A DNA stretch of 64,000 nucleotides from Terriglobales bacterium (GTDB lineage: Bacteria > Acidobacteriota > Terriglobia > Terriglobales > Acidobacteriaceae): the NCBI GenBank assembly GCA_025934735.1, contig JAICWP010000002.1:1-64000 (forward strand), in the 5' to 3' direction. Position numbers and translations under genes: made by a program. The notes under the pieces are model-generated. The model did not search any database, was not told the DNA's origin, and saw only the letters and a list, made by a program, of their open reading frames with translations. Positions within the stretch are counted from its first letter, which is position 1, and each line of letters starts with the position of its first letter. Below are positions 45,370 to 54,359 of this stretch, piece after piece.

Positions 45370-45392
45370 GCATTGCTCCTGAATCGCCTGAC

Positions 45393-45421
45393 GATTGTAG
45401 ATTGACGAATGACGATTGCAA
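45393..45421. repeat. Word-repeat block, TTGACGATT type, copy 2
   Basis: GATTGTAGATTGACGAATGACGATTGCAAA lies just upstream of the S9 peptidase ATG. It carries three degenerate GATTGACGA words like the left arm at 17248. No facing arm is seen. Confidence 0.45.
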
Positions 45422-45506
45422 ACCTACAGTCGCCTGCCGGAGGGAAACCTTGAAATAAGAAAAGCTTGAGAACAAGCCCATCCGTCCTCCGCGTGCTCGG
45501 CGGTTT

Positions 45507-46130
45507 TCATTGGGCATCTTTGAGTTCCGCATAGCGCCACAGATACCAGCAGGCGATGGAGCAGTAAGGCTGCCAGGGACGGGCGATTTTTAGGATCTGT
45601 TTGGGCTTGGGCATCTGGCGCTTGCGGTATGCGCGTTTGATGGCGACATTGATGCCATAGTCCGCGGTGGGCATAACGTTAAGGCGGCGCAGCGCAAAAA
45701 TGAGGAACATCTGCGCCGACCATACGCCGATCCCTTTGACGCGGGTCAGGTGCTCGACCACATCCTCATCCGACATCTCGGGCAGGCGCGCGAAATCAAT
45801 TTCCCCGGCGGCGGTGCGCTGGGCCAGATCGCGCAAATAGCTCAGTTTCTGGCGAGAGAGGCCGCAGGCGCGCAGTTGCGCTTCGCTGAGCGCCAGGATG
45901 GAAGCGGGAGTGAGGGCATTGCCAAGCTGACCATCGCCATTCAGGCAGGCGCAGCGCACCCGCTCGAAGATGGTGGCGGCCGCTTTGCCGTGCAGTTGCT
46001 GGAAGACGATGGAGCGCGCCATGGCGTCAAAGCTGGGCTCGCGGTAATGCATCTTGAGCGGCCCGATGCGCTCGATAATGGCGGCCATGACGGGATCGGC
46101 CTGCTGCAGGTGGCGTAGGGCGCGTTTCAT
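45507..46130 (-). CDS. DNA-3-methyladenine glycosylase II (AlkA-type)
   Basis: A 207-aa HhH-GPD base-excision glycosylase, likely removing alkylated purines. The family helix-hairpin-helix (LTRVKGIGVWSAQMFLIFAL) precedes the catalytic Asp in MPTADYGINVAI. Helical parts with RSIVFQQLHGKAAATIFERV are typical. ATG 46130 is preferred because it overlaps the upstream stop (ATGA) and is where the family begins (LRHLQQADPVMAAIIERIGP). The short form lacks the AlkA N-terminal domain. Confidence 0.88.
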   Translation of the reverse strand: MKRALRHLQQADPVMAAIIERIGPLKMHYREPSFDAMARSIVFQQLHGKAAATIFERVRCACLNGDGQLGNALTPASILALSEAQLRACGLSRQKLSYLRDLAQRTAAGEIDFARLPEMSDEDVVEHLTRVKGIGVWSAQMFLIFALRRLNVMPTADYGINVAIKRAYRKRQMPKPKQILKIARPWQPYCSIACWYLWRYAELKDAQ

Positions 46131-46729
46131 TGACTTTTGTGCCTCTGGTAAAAGCGTTTGACTTTGGCGCGGTTGCCGCAGGAAGCCATGTTGCACCAGC
46201 GGCGGCTGCGGTTGCGGGTGGTGTCGAGAAACAACCAGCCACAGCCTTCGCCCTCGCATATCCGTAGACGCTGAAGCTCGCTGGAAGTCACCACGTCGGC
46301 GGCCGAGCGGACCACCGGCCACAGCACCCGGTCGAAACTGTTGTCAGTGTCCCACTCCAGGCGGAATGCGCCTTGGCTGCGGGCCAGGCGCAGGTGCGCT
46401 CCAGCCTCGCCCAGGGCGGAATTGAAGCGCTGCAGGTCGGCAGCAGGCGGCTGACGGCCTTCAACCGCCGCTCTTAATATGGACACCAGCGACTCGCGCA
46501 CCACGATCGCCTGGGCGAAGGCGGCCTGCGCGGCCGCGGGATGCCGGCTGGCTTCATGGGCCAGTTTGCCGGCGATGCTCTGCGGAATCACGCCGGCATC
46601 GCGCGCCCACCGCAGCAGATCGGAATAGCTCTTCAGGAGATCACTGCGGCGGACAGGGTCGTCGCGCCAGTCCACCGTGTTGAGGAAGCGCACGCACAAC
46701 GGGTCGGGTTGGACTTCAGGGTCAGCCAC
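46127..46729 (-). CDS. CGNR zinc-finger (ABATE-type) protein
   Basis: A 200-aa protein with an N-terminal helical ABATE-like domain (about 1-130) and a C-terminal zinc finger with the CGNR signature: CEGEGCGWLFLDTTRNRSRR and WCNMASCGNRAKVKRFYQRH. Members are suspected transcription regulators, also named ABATE/CGNR. The stop overlaps the AlkA-type gene by 4 bases, so the two are probably co-translated and this may be its regulator. Confidence 0.85.
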   Translation of the reverse strand: MADPEVQPDPLCVRFLNTVDWRDDPVRRSDLLKSYSDLLRWARDAGVIPQSIAGKLAHEASRHPAAAQAAFAQAIVVRESLVSILRAAVEGRQPPAADLQRFNSALGEAGAHLRLARSQGAFRLEWDTDNSFDRVLWPVVRSAADVVTSSELQRLRICEGEGCGWLFLDTTRNRSRRWCNMASCGNRAKVKRFYQRHKSQ

Positions 46730-46835
46730 TCCCTTCCATTATAACCCTCAAATCAAGTTTGACAGGTTAGGCCAACCGGCGATATGATACTAACCATCAA
46801 AAGCAATGTAGGTAGTTAAAGAAAGCAGCGATGCC

Positions 46836-47756
46836 ATGGGGCAAACGTCTTCCAACGCGACTACTTTTAAGCTGCTGGCGGCGTTTTTTGCCATTTACGT
46901 CATCTGGGGCTCGACTTATCTGGCCATCCGCTTTGCGGTGGAGGGACTGCCGCCGCTGCTGATGATGGGGGCCCGTCACCTGACCGCGGGCGCGCTGCTG
47001 CTGGGTTTGCTGTTCCTGCGCGGAGAGAAGGCGCCGGGACGCGGGGCCTGGAGCGCTGCCCTGATTGGCGGCGGCCTGCAGTTCCTGGGTGGACATGGAC
47101 TGCTGGCCTGGGCGGAGGTGCGGGTCAGTTCCGGCCTGGCGGCCTTGCTGGTGGCCTCCGAACCGCTGCTGATGGTGGTGCTGGCGCGATTGGCCGGCCA
47201 GGAGCGGCTTTCGTTGCGAACTGCGGGCGCGCTGGCGCTGGGCATGGTTGGGGTGGCGGTGCTGTTCGAAACCGGAGCACGGCAGGGAAGCGCGCTGGCA
47301 GCGGCGGCCGTGCTGGCAGCGGGAGTGTTCTGGTCGGTAGGCGCAATTTACGCGCGGGGGGTGCGTAGCGCGACCTCGACCGCCATGTTTGCCGCCATGC
47401 AGATGCTGGTGGGCGGGGCGTTACTCGTTCTGGTGGGCGGGGCTGCGGGAGAGCGCGTGCACGTGGCCGAAGTCTCTCTGCGCTCCCTCGGGGCGCTGAT
47501 TTACCTGATCATTTTCGGCTCGCTGGTAGCCTTCAGCGCCTATACCTGGCTGATGAAAGTGACGACCGCGGCTCGGGTCACGACCCACTGCTATGTCAAT
47601 CCCATTGTTGCCGTGTTCCTGGGCTGGGCCCTGGCCGGCGAGCGGGTTACTACCAACATGCTGGTGGGAACTGCCATCGTAATTGCCAGCGTTGTGTTGG
47701 TGACGTTGAGCAAGAAGGATGAACGGTACGTGGGGGCGGAGATGGCGTCGGACTGA
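46836..47756 (+). CDS. EamA family (DMT) transporter
   Basis: A 306-aa protein with ten predicted membrane segments, made of two EamA halves. The first starts FKLLAAFFAIYVIWGSTYLA followed by IRFAVEGLPPLLM, and the second contains ALIYLIIFGSLVAFSAYTWL and a final VNPIVAVFLGWALAGE motif. This matches metabolite or drug exporters of the YedA type. The substrate is unknown. It is divergent from the CGNR/AlkA pair. Confidence 0.85.
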   Translation: MGQTSSNATTFKLLAAFFAIYVIWGSTYLAIRFAVEGLPPLLMMGARHLTAGALLLGLLFLRGEKAPGRGAWSAALIGGGLQFLGGHGLLAWAEVRVSSGLAALLVASEPLLMVVLARLAGQERLSLRTAGALALGMVGVAVLFETGARQGSALAAAAVLAAGVFWSVGAIYARGVRSATSTAMFAAMQMLVGGALLVLVGGAAGERVHVAEVSLRSLGALIYLIIFGSLVAFSAYTWLMKVTTAARVTTHCYVNPIVAVFLGWALAGERVTTNMLVGTAIVIASVVLVTLSKKDERYVGAEMASD

Positions 47757-47785
47757 AGAAGCGCGGTTGTGGGCTCTCGGTTCGG

Positions 47786-48030
47786 TTGGTGATTTGTAAT
47801 TTGAGTAATTTGCAATTGGTAATTTCAATCGCCGCCGCTTAGAAGGTCAGACCTCGACCCCGGAAATGCAGATCTTCGACTCGCGGTCGTTTTGTCGCGC
47901 TCCAGTTCGTGCTCGCTCAGGATGAGAGTGGGAGGTTTACAATTGCAAATTACAAATTGCCAATTACAAATTCACTAAACCTTCGCGATTTCCAATTACG
48001 CAATTCCCCGATTGCTCAATTATCCAATTA
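47786..48030. repeat. Word-repeat hairpin element, GTAATTG type, copy 6 (long)
   Basis: Left arm 47786-47829 has GATTTGTAATTTGAGTAATT and TGCAATTGGTAATTT. Right arm 47937-48030 has ACAATTGCAAATTACAAATT, GCCAATTAC and further CAATTAC words. The central 107 bases hold CGCTCAGGATGAG (47914-47926). The right arm runs into the stop codon of the mutase gene. It is the longest copy in the window. Confidence 0.8.
47914..47926 (-). repeat. CTCATCCTGAGCG motif, copy 3
   Basis: CGCTCAGGATGAG, the exact reverse complement of the motif at 14251, sits in the loop of the long GTAATTG element at 47786-48030. Upstream words TCGCGCTCCAGTTCGTGCTC are not recognised. Confidence 0.5.
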
Positions 48031-49827
48031 CGTGATGCTCACCTCAGTGTAGGTGCCGTACACCTCGCGGAGGGCGTCGCAAATTTCGCCGACGGTGGCA
48101 TAGGCGCGTACCGCGTCTACGATATAAGGCATGGTATTGGCTTCGGAGACGCCGCCATTGGCAGGCAGCCTCGGCTCCTGGGCGGCAGCACGCTTCAGCG
48201 CGTCCAGCCGGCGGCGCACTTCTTCGTTGGAGCGGCGCTCGCGCAAGACCTTCAGCTTGGCGGTCTGCTGGCGGGCCACGGACTCGCCAATGTAGAGAAT
48301 ATTCGGCGGCGGCTCCTCGATGGCGAATTCGTTCGCCCCAACAATGACTTTTTCTTTGGCTTCCACCGCACGCTGGTATTGATAAGAAGACTCGGCGATT
48401 TCCTTCTGCGGGTAGCCACGCTCGATGGCATTGACCATGCCGCCCATGGCGTCCAGCTTCTGGAAATAGTCGAAGGCGCCGTTCTCCATGTCCAGGGTCA
48501 TGCGTTCCAGGAAGTATGAGCCGCCCAGCGGGTCCACCGTCTGGGCCACGCCCGACTCGTACGCGATGATCTGCTGCGTGCGCAGGGCGATGCGCGCCGC
48601 CTCCTCGGTGGGCAGGGCCAGCGCTTCATCATAAGAATCGGTGTGCAGCGACTGGGTACCGCCCAGCACGGCGGCCAGCGCCTGCAGGGCCACACGGGCG
48701 ATGTTGTTCATGGGTTGCTGCGCCGGCAGCGACACCCCCGCGGTCTGGGTGTGGAAGCGCATCAGCCAGGTGCGCTGGTTGGAGGCATGGAAGCGTTCCT
48801 TCATCACCTGATGCCAGATCTTGCGCGCGGCGCGGTACTTGGCAATTTCTTCAAAGAAGTCGTTGTGTGCGTTGAAAAAGAAGCTCAGGCGCGGGCCGAA
48901 TTCATCCACGTCCAAACCGCGGCGCAGCGCCCATTCCACGTACTCCACGCCGTCGTAGAGGGTGAACGCCAGCTCCTGCAGGGCAGTGGAACCCGCCTCG
49001 CGAATGTGGTAGCCGCTGATGGAAATCGTGTTGAAGCGGGGCGTGAAGCGAGAGCCGAATTCGAACGTATCCACCACCAGGCGCATGCTGGGCGCGGGCG
49101 GGTAGATGTACTCCTTCTGCGCGATGTATTCCTTGAGAATATCGTTCTGAATGGTGCCGGAAATCTTTTTCCAGTCGGCGCCCTGCTTTTCCGCCACTAC
49201 CAGGTACATGGCCCACAGTACCGAGGCGGGCGAGTTGATGGTCATGGAAACGGTGGTCTTTTCCAGGTCAATGCCGGAGAAGAGCGTCTCCATATCTTCG
49301 AGCGAATCAATGGCCACGCCGCACTTGCCAACCTCACCTTCGCTGCAAGCGTGGTCGGAGTCGTAGCCCATCAGCGTGGGCAGGTCAAAGGCCACCGAGA
49401 GCCCGCTGCCGCCGTGCTCCAGCAGGTACTTGTAGCGGAGGTTGGTCTCTTCCGGCGAAGCGAAGCCGGAGAACTGGCGCATGGTCCACAGCTTGCCGCG
49501 GTACCCGGAAGCATGGATGCCGCGGGTGAAGGGCTCCTGGCCAGGATAGCCAAGATACTTTTCGTAAGACCAGTCTTCCGGCAGGTCGGCACGGGTGTAG
49601 AGGCGGCGCACGGGAACGCCGGAGACAGTGGTGAAGCGGGCATGGCCGTGCTCGTCCACGTTGGTACCTGTGGGCGCGCCAATCGGCTTTTCGGGAGCTT
49701 TCTCCAGCGCGGGAGTCAAAGTCTTCTCCGCCCACTCCTTCTCGCCTCCTGAAGGCCGGCGGCCATCAAAAACATCCTGCGCGGGAGACTCGGCTACAGT
49801 CTTTGACTTGTCGTTTTCAGGTGCCAT
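48028..49827 (-). CDS. Acyl-CoA mutase large subunit, methylmalonyl-CoA mutase type, without B12 domain
   Basis: A 599-aa protein matching the catalytic TIM-barrel part of methylmalonyl-CoA mutase and related acyl-CoA mutases, which rearrange carbon skeletons using adenosylcobalamin. Family stretches: [40 protein letters not shown] and [20 protein letters not shown]. It ends near residue 599 with no C-terminal B12-binding domain, so a separate small subunit must exist outside the window. AGGAG lies 7 bases upstream of the ATG. A Glu/Lys/Pro-rich N-terminus precedes the domain. Substrate is uncertain. Confidence 0.88.
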   Translation of the reverse strand: MAPENDKSKTVAESPAQDVFDGRRPSGGEKEWAEKTLTPALEKAPEKPIGAPTGTNVDEHGHARFTTVSGVPVRRLYTRADLPEDWSYEKYLGYPGQEPFTRGIHASGYRGKLWTMRQFSGFASPEETNLRYKYLLEHGGSGLSVAFDLPTLMGYDSDHACSEGEVGKCGVAIDSLEDMETLFSGIDLEKTTVSMTINSPASVLWAMYLVVAEKQGADWKKISGTIQNDILKEYIAQKEYIYPPAPSMRLVVDTFEFGSRFTPRFNTISISGYHIREAGSTALQELAFTLYDGVEYVEWALRRGLDVDEFGPRLSFFFNAHNDFFEEIAKYRAARKIWHQVMKERFHASNQRTWLMRFHTQTAGVSLPAQQPMNNIARVALQALAAVLGGTQSLHTDSYDEALALPTEEAARIALRTQQIIAYESGVAQTVDPLGGSYFLERMTLDMENGAFDYFQKLDAMGGMVNAIERGYPQKEIAESSYQYQRAVEAKEKVIVGANEFAIEEPPPNILYIGESVARQQTAKLKVLRERRSNEEVRRRLDALKRAAAQEPRLPANGGVSEANTMPYIVDAVRAYATVGEICDALREVYGTYTEVSIT

Positions 49828-49905
49828 CTGCGCTCCTAGATGATAGAGATGCGCGGGACGGGGAACAAGGCTATAAAACCGGTGTCAGGGGACGGATGTC
49901 ATGAG

Positions 49906-50745
49906 TCAGCCGTTCTTTAGCCCCCACGCCTTGGCGTACTTCCACGAGACGTACGCGGCGTGATAAAGGTGCAGCAGCAGGCCCTCGCGGCCGTCGAGAA
50001 AGCCGAGGCGGAAAACGTAGTTGTAAAGGAATGTGGCGGCGGGGCGCAGGACGATATCAATCAGGCTGAAGCCGCGCGGGCCGGCCATCTCCGCCCCCAG
50101 CGACGAGTAGCGGTTCATGTGCTCGATGTAATCGGTGAGGGTGGGGTAGGAGTGGTGGAGGAGGGAGCCGGCGCTTATGGTGCCCGTCTGGCCGGTGGTT
50201 CGCGCATCTTCATGGACTGCTCGGTTTTCGAATTGTGCAGCGCCGCGCAAAAATAAGCGGAGTTTGGGATCAGGCCAGAAGCCTCCATGCTTGATCCACC
50301 GGCCAAGAAAGAAATTCTTGCGGTCGATCCAGAACGCTGCCGGTTGACGGGACTGACCCTCCAGCTTGTTAGTCAAACACCAACCCCCGAATGATGACTG
50401 AGGGGTTAGGTCAGGGCTCGGCGATTGGCAAATCTCAGCAATTTCTTGGACCAGCTTTGGTTCCACTTCCTCGTCCGCATCCAGGCTCAAAATCCAATCC
50501 CCGCTGGCCTTCTCGATTGCGGAATTCTTTTGCGCGGCGTAGCCCTTCCAGGGCTCGATGAACACCTTGGCGCCGTGCTGGCGGGCGATCTCCAGAGTTC
50601 GGTCAGTGGAACCGGAATCCACCACGATGATTTCGCCTAAGCCGTCCCGTACCAGGGGCGCCACGCTGGCCAGCGTGCGCCCGATGTTGGCTTCCTCGTT
50701 ATACGTGATGATGACGACCGAGAGCTGCACGGGGGAAGGATACAA
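49906..50745 (-). CDS. GT2 family glycosyltransferase (LPS core type)
   Basis: A 279-aa enzyme resembling glycosyltransferase family 2, WaaE/KdtX-like. Motifs: SVVIITYNEEANIGRTLASV at the start, VDSGSTDRT, LDADEEVEP (DxD-like), and a C-terminal part with FENRAVHEDARTTGQTGTI and an amphipathic end (YVSWKYAKAWGL). Start is TTG 50745 or GTG 50730, both without a clear ribosome binding site. It stands alone, and the acceptor is unknown. Confidence 0.85.
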   Translation of the reverse strand: MYPSPVQLSVVIITYNEEANIGRTLASVAPLVRDGLGEIIVVDSGSTDRTLEIARQHGAKVFIEPWKGYAAQKNSAIEKASGDWILSLDADEEVEPKLVQEIAEICQSPSPDLTPQSSFGGWCLTNKLEGQSRQPAAFWIDRKNFFLGRWIKHGGFWPDPKLRLFLRGAAQFENRAVHEDARTTGQTGTISAGSLLHHSYPTLTDYIEHMNRYSSLGAEMAGPRGFSLIDIVLRPAATFLYNYVFRLGFLDGREGLLLHLYHAAYVSWKYAKAWGLKNG

Positions 50746-50804
50746 GTTGCGAGTACCCGGTACCTAGTACCTAGAAAAACCAGTACCGAGTAGCGAGTCC
50801 GAAC
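50744..50804. repeat. Word-repeat element, GTACC type, copy 3
   Basis: TTGCGAGTACCCGGTACCTA followed by GTACCTAG forms the left half; CCAGTACCGAGTAGCGAGTC the right half. The words GAGTACC, GGTACC and CAGTACC are degenerate copies of one another and partly palindromic. It adjoins the hairpin cluster at 50821-50916 and overlaps the start codon region of the GT2 gene. Confidence 0.6.
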
Positions 50805-50820
50805 CGGATGCCCAGGCCGC

Positions 50821-50916
50821 CCCCAACACGTGTGGGGGACGGGGCTTCGCCCCGTCCAACCGGGGTGTGAGACCCGGGCCCACGTTCGGGCCGGTATTGT
50901 ATTCTCCGGCCCGAAC
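50821..50916. repeat. Cluster of three perfect GC-rich hairpins
   Basis: CCCCAACACGTGTGGGGG (50821-50838), GGACGGGGC-TTC-GCCCCGTCC (50837-50857, 9-bp stem) and GTTCGGGCCGG (50884-50894) with CCGGCCCGAAC (50906-50916, 11-bp stem, 11-base loop) lie in the gap between the TolC-like gene and the GT2 gene. None has a T-run, so they are more like REP elements than intrinsic terminators. They end 21 bases past the TolC-like stop. Confidence 0.7.
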
Positions 50917-50936
50917 TCAGGACGACGACAGAAGGG

Positions 50937-53210
50937 CTACTGCTGTGGTTGGGGTGGTGTCTGGGGCTGATTCTGTGGCTGAGGAGTAGCCGGCTGCGGC
51001 AGTTGACCCCCCGAAGGCGGTACCGTGCCCGGCGCGGAAGTTTGCGGCTGAGCTTGCGGTTCGGGCGCGGTTTGCGTCTGGGGCTGCGGTTGGGGTTGCG
51101 CCTGCGGCTCTGGCGTGTTCTGCGGCTGCACAGTTTGGGGCTGCGTCCCTGCGGGAGGCTGCTGGGGCTGATTCTGCGGCTGCGGCATGCCTGACTGTGG
51201 CTCCTGCTCCATCTGCAGTTCCTGCGACGGCTGCCGCGGCACGATTCCTGGCACATGCGGCATGGTTTGCACCTTGCCGGTTTCGGCCTCGGCCACTTGA
51301 ATGCCATTGTGAGTCAGCGTCAGGCCGGTAGAGAGGTCGAGCTGGACTTTGGATTTCTCATAGTTGTCCAGCGCGGCCACGCTGTTGGCCTGAGCCTGGG
51401 CCAGGTCACGCTGTGCGGTCAGCACCAGGGTGGTGGTGGAAGCGCCCAAGGCGTATTTTTTCTGCTCCGCATCCAGCGACTGCCGGGCAAGTTCCTCCGC
51501 GCTCTGGGCGGCCAGCACCTGGGCCCGGTTCTGCTGCACGGTGAATTGGGCGTTGCGCACCTCGATGGCAATCTGGTTTTGCAGCTGTTGCAGGCGCATC
51601 TGCGACTGGCGGTACTCCAGCTCGGAGCGCACCTGCGTGGCCTGGGCGGAACGATTGCGAATCGGAATATTGACGTTGAATCCAACCCCATAATCAGGAT
51701 TGTTGTACCCGAACATGGTGCTGTAGGCGTTGCTTAGGCCCGTCGAAGGCCGTACCTGGTTGGCGGGGATGCAAAACCGGTTGGTGCTTTGTCCAGGAGC
51801 GCAGATGGCCAGTTGATTGGTGTCCCCGGCCAGGGCGCTGCCGCCATACCAGCCCACCAAATCCACACTCGGCAAAAGAAGGTTGGATGTGGCTTTGCGG
51901 GTAATTTCGCGATTGGTGAGGTCAATGCGAGATTGCGACAGTTCCGGGCGATGCGAAAAGGCATCGTTGATCAGGTCCTGGATAGGCAACACCGGTTCGG
52001 TCGGGGGCAACGTCATGGTGTTCGTGGGCACCACGTGGGCCGCTGCCAGCACCGGGTCTGACATGTTCTTGGTGATGGCGTTCTTCATCAGCAGTTCCTG
52101 CAACTGCAGGTTGGTCTGGGCGACAATCAGAGTCTGGTTGGCTGAGGATACGGCACTCTCGGCACGCACGATTTCAATGGGCGCCAGGGTTCCGATCTCG
52201 ACCTGCTTTTTATTGTCGGCGAGGGTTTTCTGCGCCAGGGCCAACGAACTCTCCTGCACGCGCACATTCTCGTAGGCGCTGACCAGGTCCCAGTAGATGT
52301 TCTCAATCTGAGACACAGTCTGGATCACCTGGTTGCGGAAGGCGACATCGGAAATCTCGCGGTTATTCTTCGCGATTTTGATCAGCCGGCGGTTGGCGTT
52401 GAAGCTCAACCCCTGCAGCAGGTGCTGCGTAAGGGTGGCGCGGAAGCCGGTGTTGAGGACAGGGCTCAACTCGCTGAAGGTGCTGTTCGTGGTCTGGCGC
52501 TGGTTGTTGAAGCCGACGTTCAGAGCGGTGCCGGAGGCAAAGTATTGGTTGTAATTGAAATTTGCCAGGCCGGTATTCTGTTTCAAGGCGGTAGCGCCCT
52601 GGAACGGATTGGCGGTGGGCTGGGTGAGGTGTTCCAGACTGAGTCCGGCGGTCACCATGGGATCATAGGAGCCGATGGGTGGTCCCGAACCCTCGGTGGA
52701 TTGCACCAGGCCGGAGCTGCCGGTGCCGGCACCGCCGGCGGCGGTGGTAGTGCCGCCGGTGCCGCTACCGCTGGCGCCCGTGGTCGAGGTGCCCAAGCCG
52801 CCGGCAGTGGTGGAACCGGTTCCGCCGCCCGGCGTGCCCTGCACCAGGCCGGTATTAACGCCCAGAATCTGCTGTCCAGACTTGGCGCGCAGGATGTCGG
52901 TATCGGAGATGGGCAGGTTATAACGGGCAATGGCGATGTCCAGATTGTTTTCCAGGCCCATGGCGATGGCATCGTCCAACGAAAGCATGAGCTGCCCGTT
53001 ACGCATGAGCTGATCAATGCGGGAGCTGTTGGCGAAGTTAGGCGGCGGCACATGCTGCGGGCTATAAGGGGCAAGCGGGTTAGGAAGATAAGACCGGCCG
53101 TTCTGGTAATTCTGCTGCACCACCTGCTGGGCAGATGCCAGCGACGGCAGAAGCGCGATGACCAGCAATAAGGTTGTAGATTTGGCGATAACCAGACGCG
53201 AAAAACGCAT
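50937..53210 (-). CDS. TolC-family outer-membrane efflux protein with unusual inserts
   Basis: A 757-aa protein, much longer than TolC (about 470). Signal peptide MRFSRLVIAKSTTLLLVIAL ends at ASA before QQVV. ATG 53210 is chosen for its GGAG 6 bases upstream; ATG 53222 is possible. TolC-like repeats include NNLDIAIARYNLPISDTDIL and the later YSTMFGYNNPDYGVGFNVNI and LELQ/NQIAIEVRNAQFTVQQ helices. Inserts: a Gly/Thr/Ser-rich loop near residues 110-165, and a Pro/Gln-rich tail of about 100 residues. Likely part of an export system; partners are not nearby. Confidence 0.85.
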   Translation of the reverse strand: MRFSRLVIAKSTTLLLVIALLPSLASAQQVVQQNYQNGRSYLPNPLAPYSPQHVPPPNFANSSRIDQLMRNGQLMLSLDDAIAMGLENNLDIAIARYNLPISDTDILRAKSGQQILGVNTGLVQGTPGGGTGSTTAGGLGTSTTGASGSGTGGTTTAAGGAGTGSSGLVQSTEGSGPPIGSYDPMVTAGLSLEHLTQPTANPFQGATALKQNTGLANFNYNQYFASGTALNVGFNNQRQTTNSTFSELSPVLNTGFRATLTQHLLQGLSFNANRRLIKIAKNNREISDVAFRNQVIQTVSQIENIYWDLVSAYENVRVQESSLALAQKTLADNKKQVEIGTLAPIEIVRAESAVSSANQTLIVAQTNLQLQELLMKNAITKNMSDPVLAAAHVVPTNTMTLPPTEPVLPIQDLINDAFSHRPELSQSRIDLTNREITRKATSNLLLPSVDLVGWYGGSALAGDTNQLAICAPGQSTNRFCIPANQVRPSTGLSNAYSTMFGYNNPDYGVGFNVNIPIRNRSAQATQVRSELEYRQSQMRLQQLQNQIAIEVRNAQFTVQQNRAQVLAAQSAEELARQSLDAEQKKYALGASTTTLVLTAQRDLAQAQANSVAALDNYEKSKVQLDLSTGLTLTHNGIQVAEAETGKVQTMPHVPGIVPRQPSQELQMEQEPQSGMPQPQNQPQQPPAGTQPQTVQPQNTPEPQAQPQPQPQTQTAPEPQAQPQTSAPGTVPPSGGQLPQPATPQPQNQPQTPPQPQQ

Positions 53211-53468
53211 GCTTTTCTCCATCACAATGGCTGACCAGCTAAATGACTGGAAAAATTCACAAATGTCACCACGAGTGATACGTAAGCTGTCGCCAGGCGG
53301 TTCCTTGTTCGTTGCCGCTCGGCGGCCGGGCGCACCTGGGAATGCGACCCATTTTCCGGGAAGTCTCATAGTATAGCCGAGGCCGATGAGCGGAGGGTCT
53401 TGTGTTGTAAAGCTTTGTAAAGAATTGTAAGGCGCGGCGCGCTGCGCTAGCTTGGCGCAAATTTTGAA

Positions 53469-54221
53469 ATGCGCAACTTGAAAATCACGCTGGCGTATGA
53501 CGGATTTGACTTCCGCGGCTGGCAGGTGCAGCCGAGCCAGTCCACCGTGCAAGGGCTGCTCGGCGCGGCCGTTGAGCGCGTGACCGGCGAGCGCCTGCTG
53601 CCGCAGGGCTCAGGCCGAACCGATGCGGGAGTGCACGCCCTCGCCCAAGTTGCCTCTTGCGCCATCGAATCTCCCATTCCCGTTGCCAATCTCGTTGTTG
53701 CGCTGAACGATGTTCTGCCGCCAGCGGTGCGCGTGCTGGCGATTGAAGAAGCCAGCCCTGATTTTCATGCGCGCGCCTCCGCCAAGGCCAAGACCTACCG
53801 TTACCGCATATGGCGGGACGCCCTTTGCCCGCCGTTTTTGGCCCGATACGTTTATCACCATCCCTATCCGCTGGATGAAGGCGCTATGGCCGAAGCGGCG
53901 GGAGCCGTTGTGGGGGAGCACGACTTTACGTCGCTTGCGGCCGCGGATCCGGAGCGGGGGCGAGAGGCGCAGGAGGTTTCCAACGTGCGCACCATATTTT
54001 CTTCCGCCTGGCAGCGCGAGGGCGAAGAAATGCTGTACACGGTTCGCGGGAACGGTTTTCTCCACCATATGGTGCGCAACCTGGTCGGCACCTTCCTGCT
54101 GATGGGGAAGGGAAGCCTGCGTCCAGCAAATATGACGGGGATTTTGCAGGCCAAGAGCCGCTCCGCCGCAGGACCCACCGCGCCGGCGCACGGATTGTAT
54201 CTTGTAAGCGTCGAATATTGA
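53469..54221 (+). CDS. truA: tRNA pseudouridine synthase A
   Basis: TruA (250 aa) converts uridines 38-40 of tRNA anticodon stems to pseudouridine. It begins MRNLKITLAYDGFDFRGWQV, the catalytic Asp lies in GSGRTDAGVHALAQVAS, and the second half has YRYRIWRDALCPPF, HDFTSLAAADPERGRE and NGFLHHMVRNLVGTFLLMGK. Divergent from the TolC-like gene, 258 bases away; that spacer shows no clear promoter. Confidence 0.96.
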   Translation: MRNLKITLAYDGFDFRGWQVQPSQSTVQGLLGAAVERVTGERLLPQGSGRTDAGVHALAQVASCAIESPIPVANLVVALNDVLPPAVRVLAIEEASPDFHARASAKAKTYRYRIWRDALCPPFLARYVYHHPYPLDEGAMAEAAGAVVGEHDFTSLAAADPERGREAQEVSNVRTIFSSAWQREGEEMLYTVRGNGFLHHMVRNLVGTFLLMGKGSLRPANMTGILQAKSRSAAGPTAPAHGLYLVSVEY

Positions 54222-54359
54222 AAAACGGCTCTTAGCTGTTGGTTCTTAGCTGTCAGCTCCAAAAGTCAAAAGTCAAAAGTCAAAAGTCAAAAGCCAGGAG
54301 CCAGCCGCCGATAACCAAGTGTTAAGTGCTAACTGCTTGTTCTAGACTGTAGCTGACTT
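54222..54359. repeat. Word-repeat element with AAAAGTC tandem array
   Basis: The entire truA-aldehyde dehydrogenase gap. Left words CGGCTCTTAGCTGTTGGTTC, TTAGCTGTCAGC (54227-54260), then AAAAGTC repeated four times exactly (54261-54288) plus a variant AAAAGCC, then GCCGATAACCAAGTGTTAAG and TGCTAACTGC (54310-54338). The outer blocks (CTTAGCTGTTGG / CCAAGTGTTAAG) can pair. The array shows that words expand in exact tandem before they degenerate. Confidence 0.75.
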
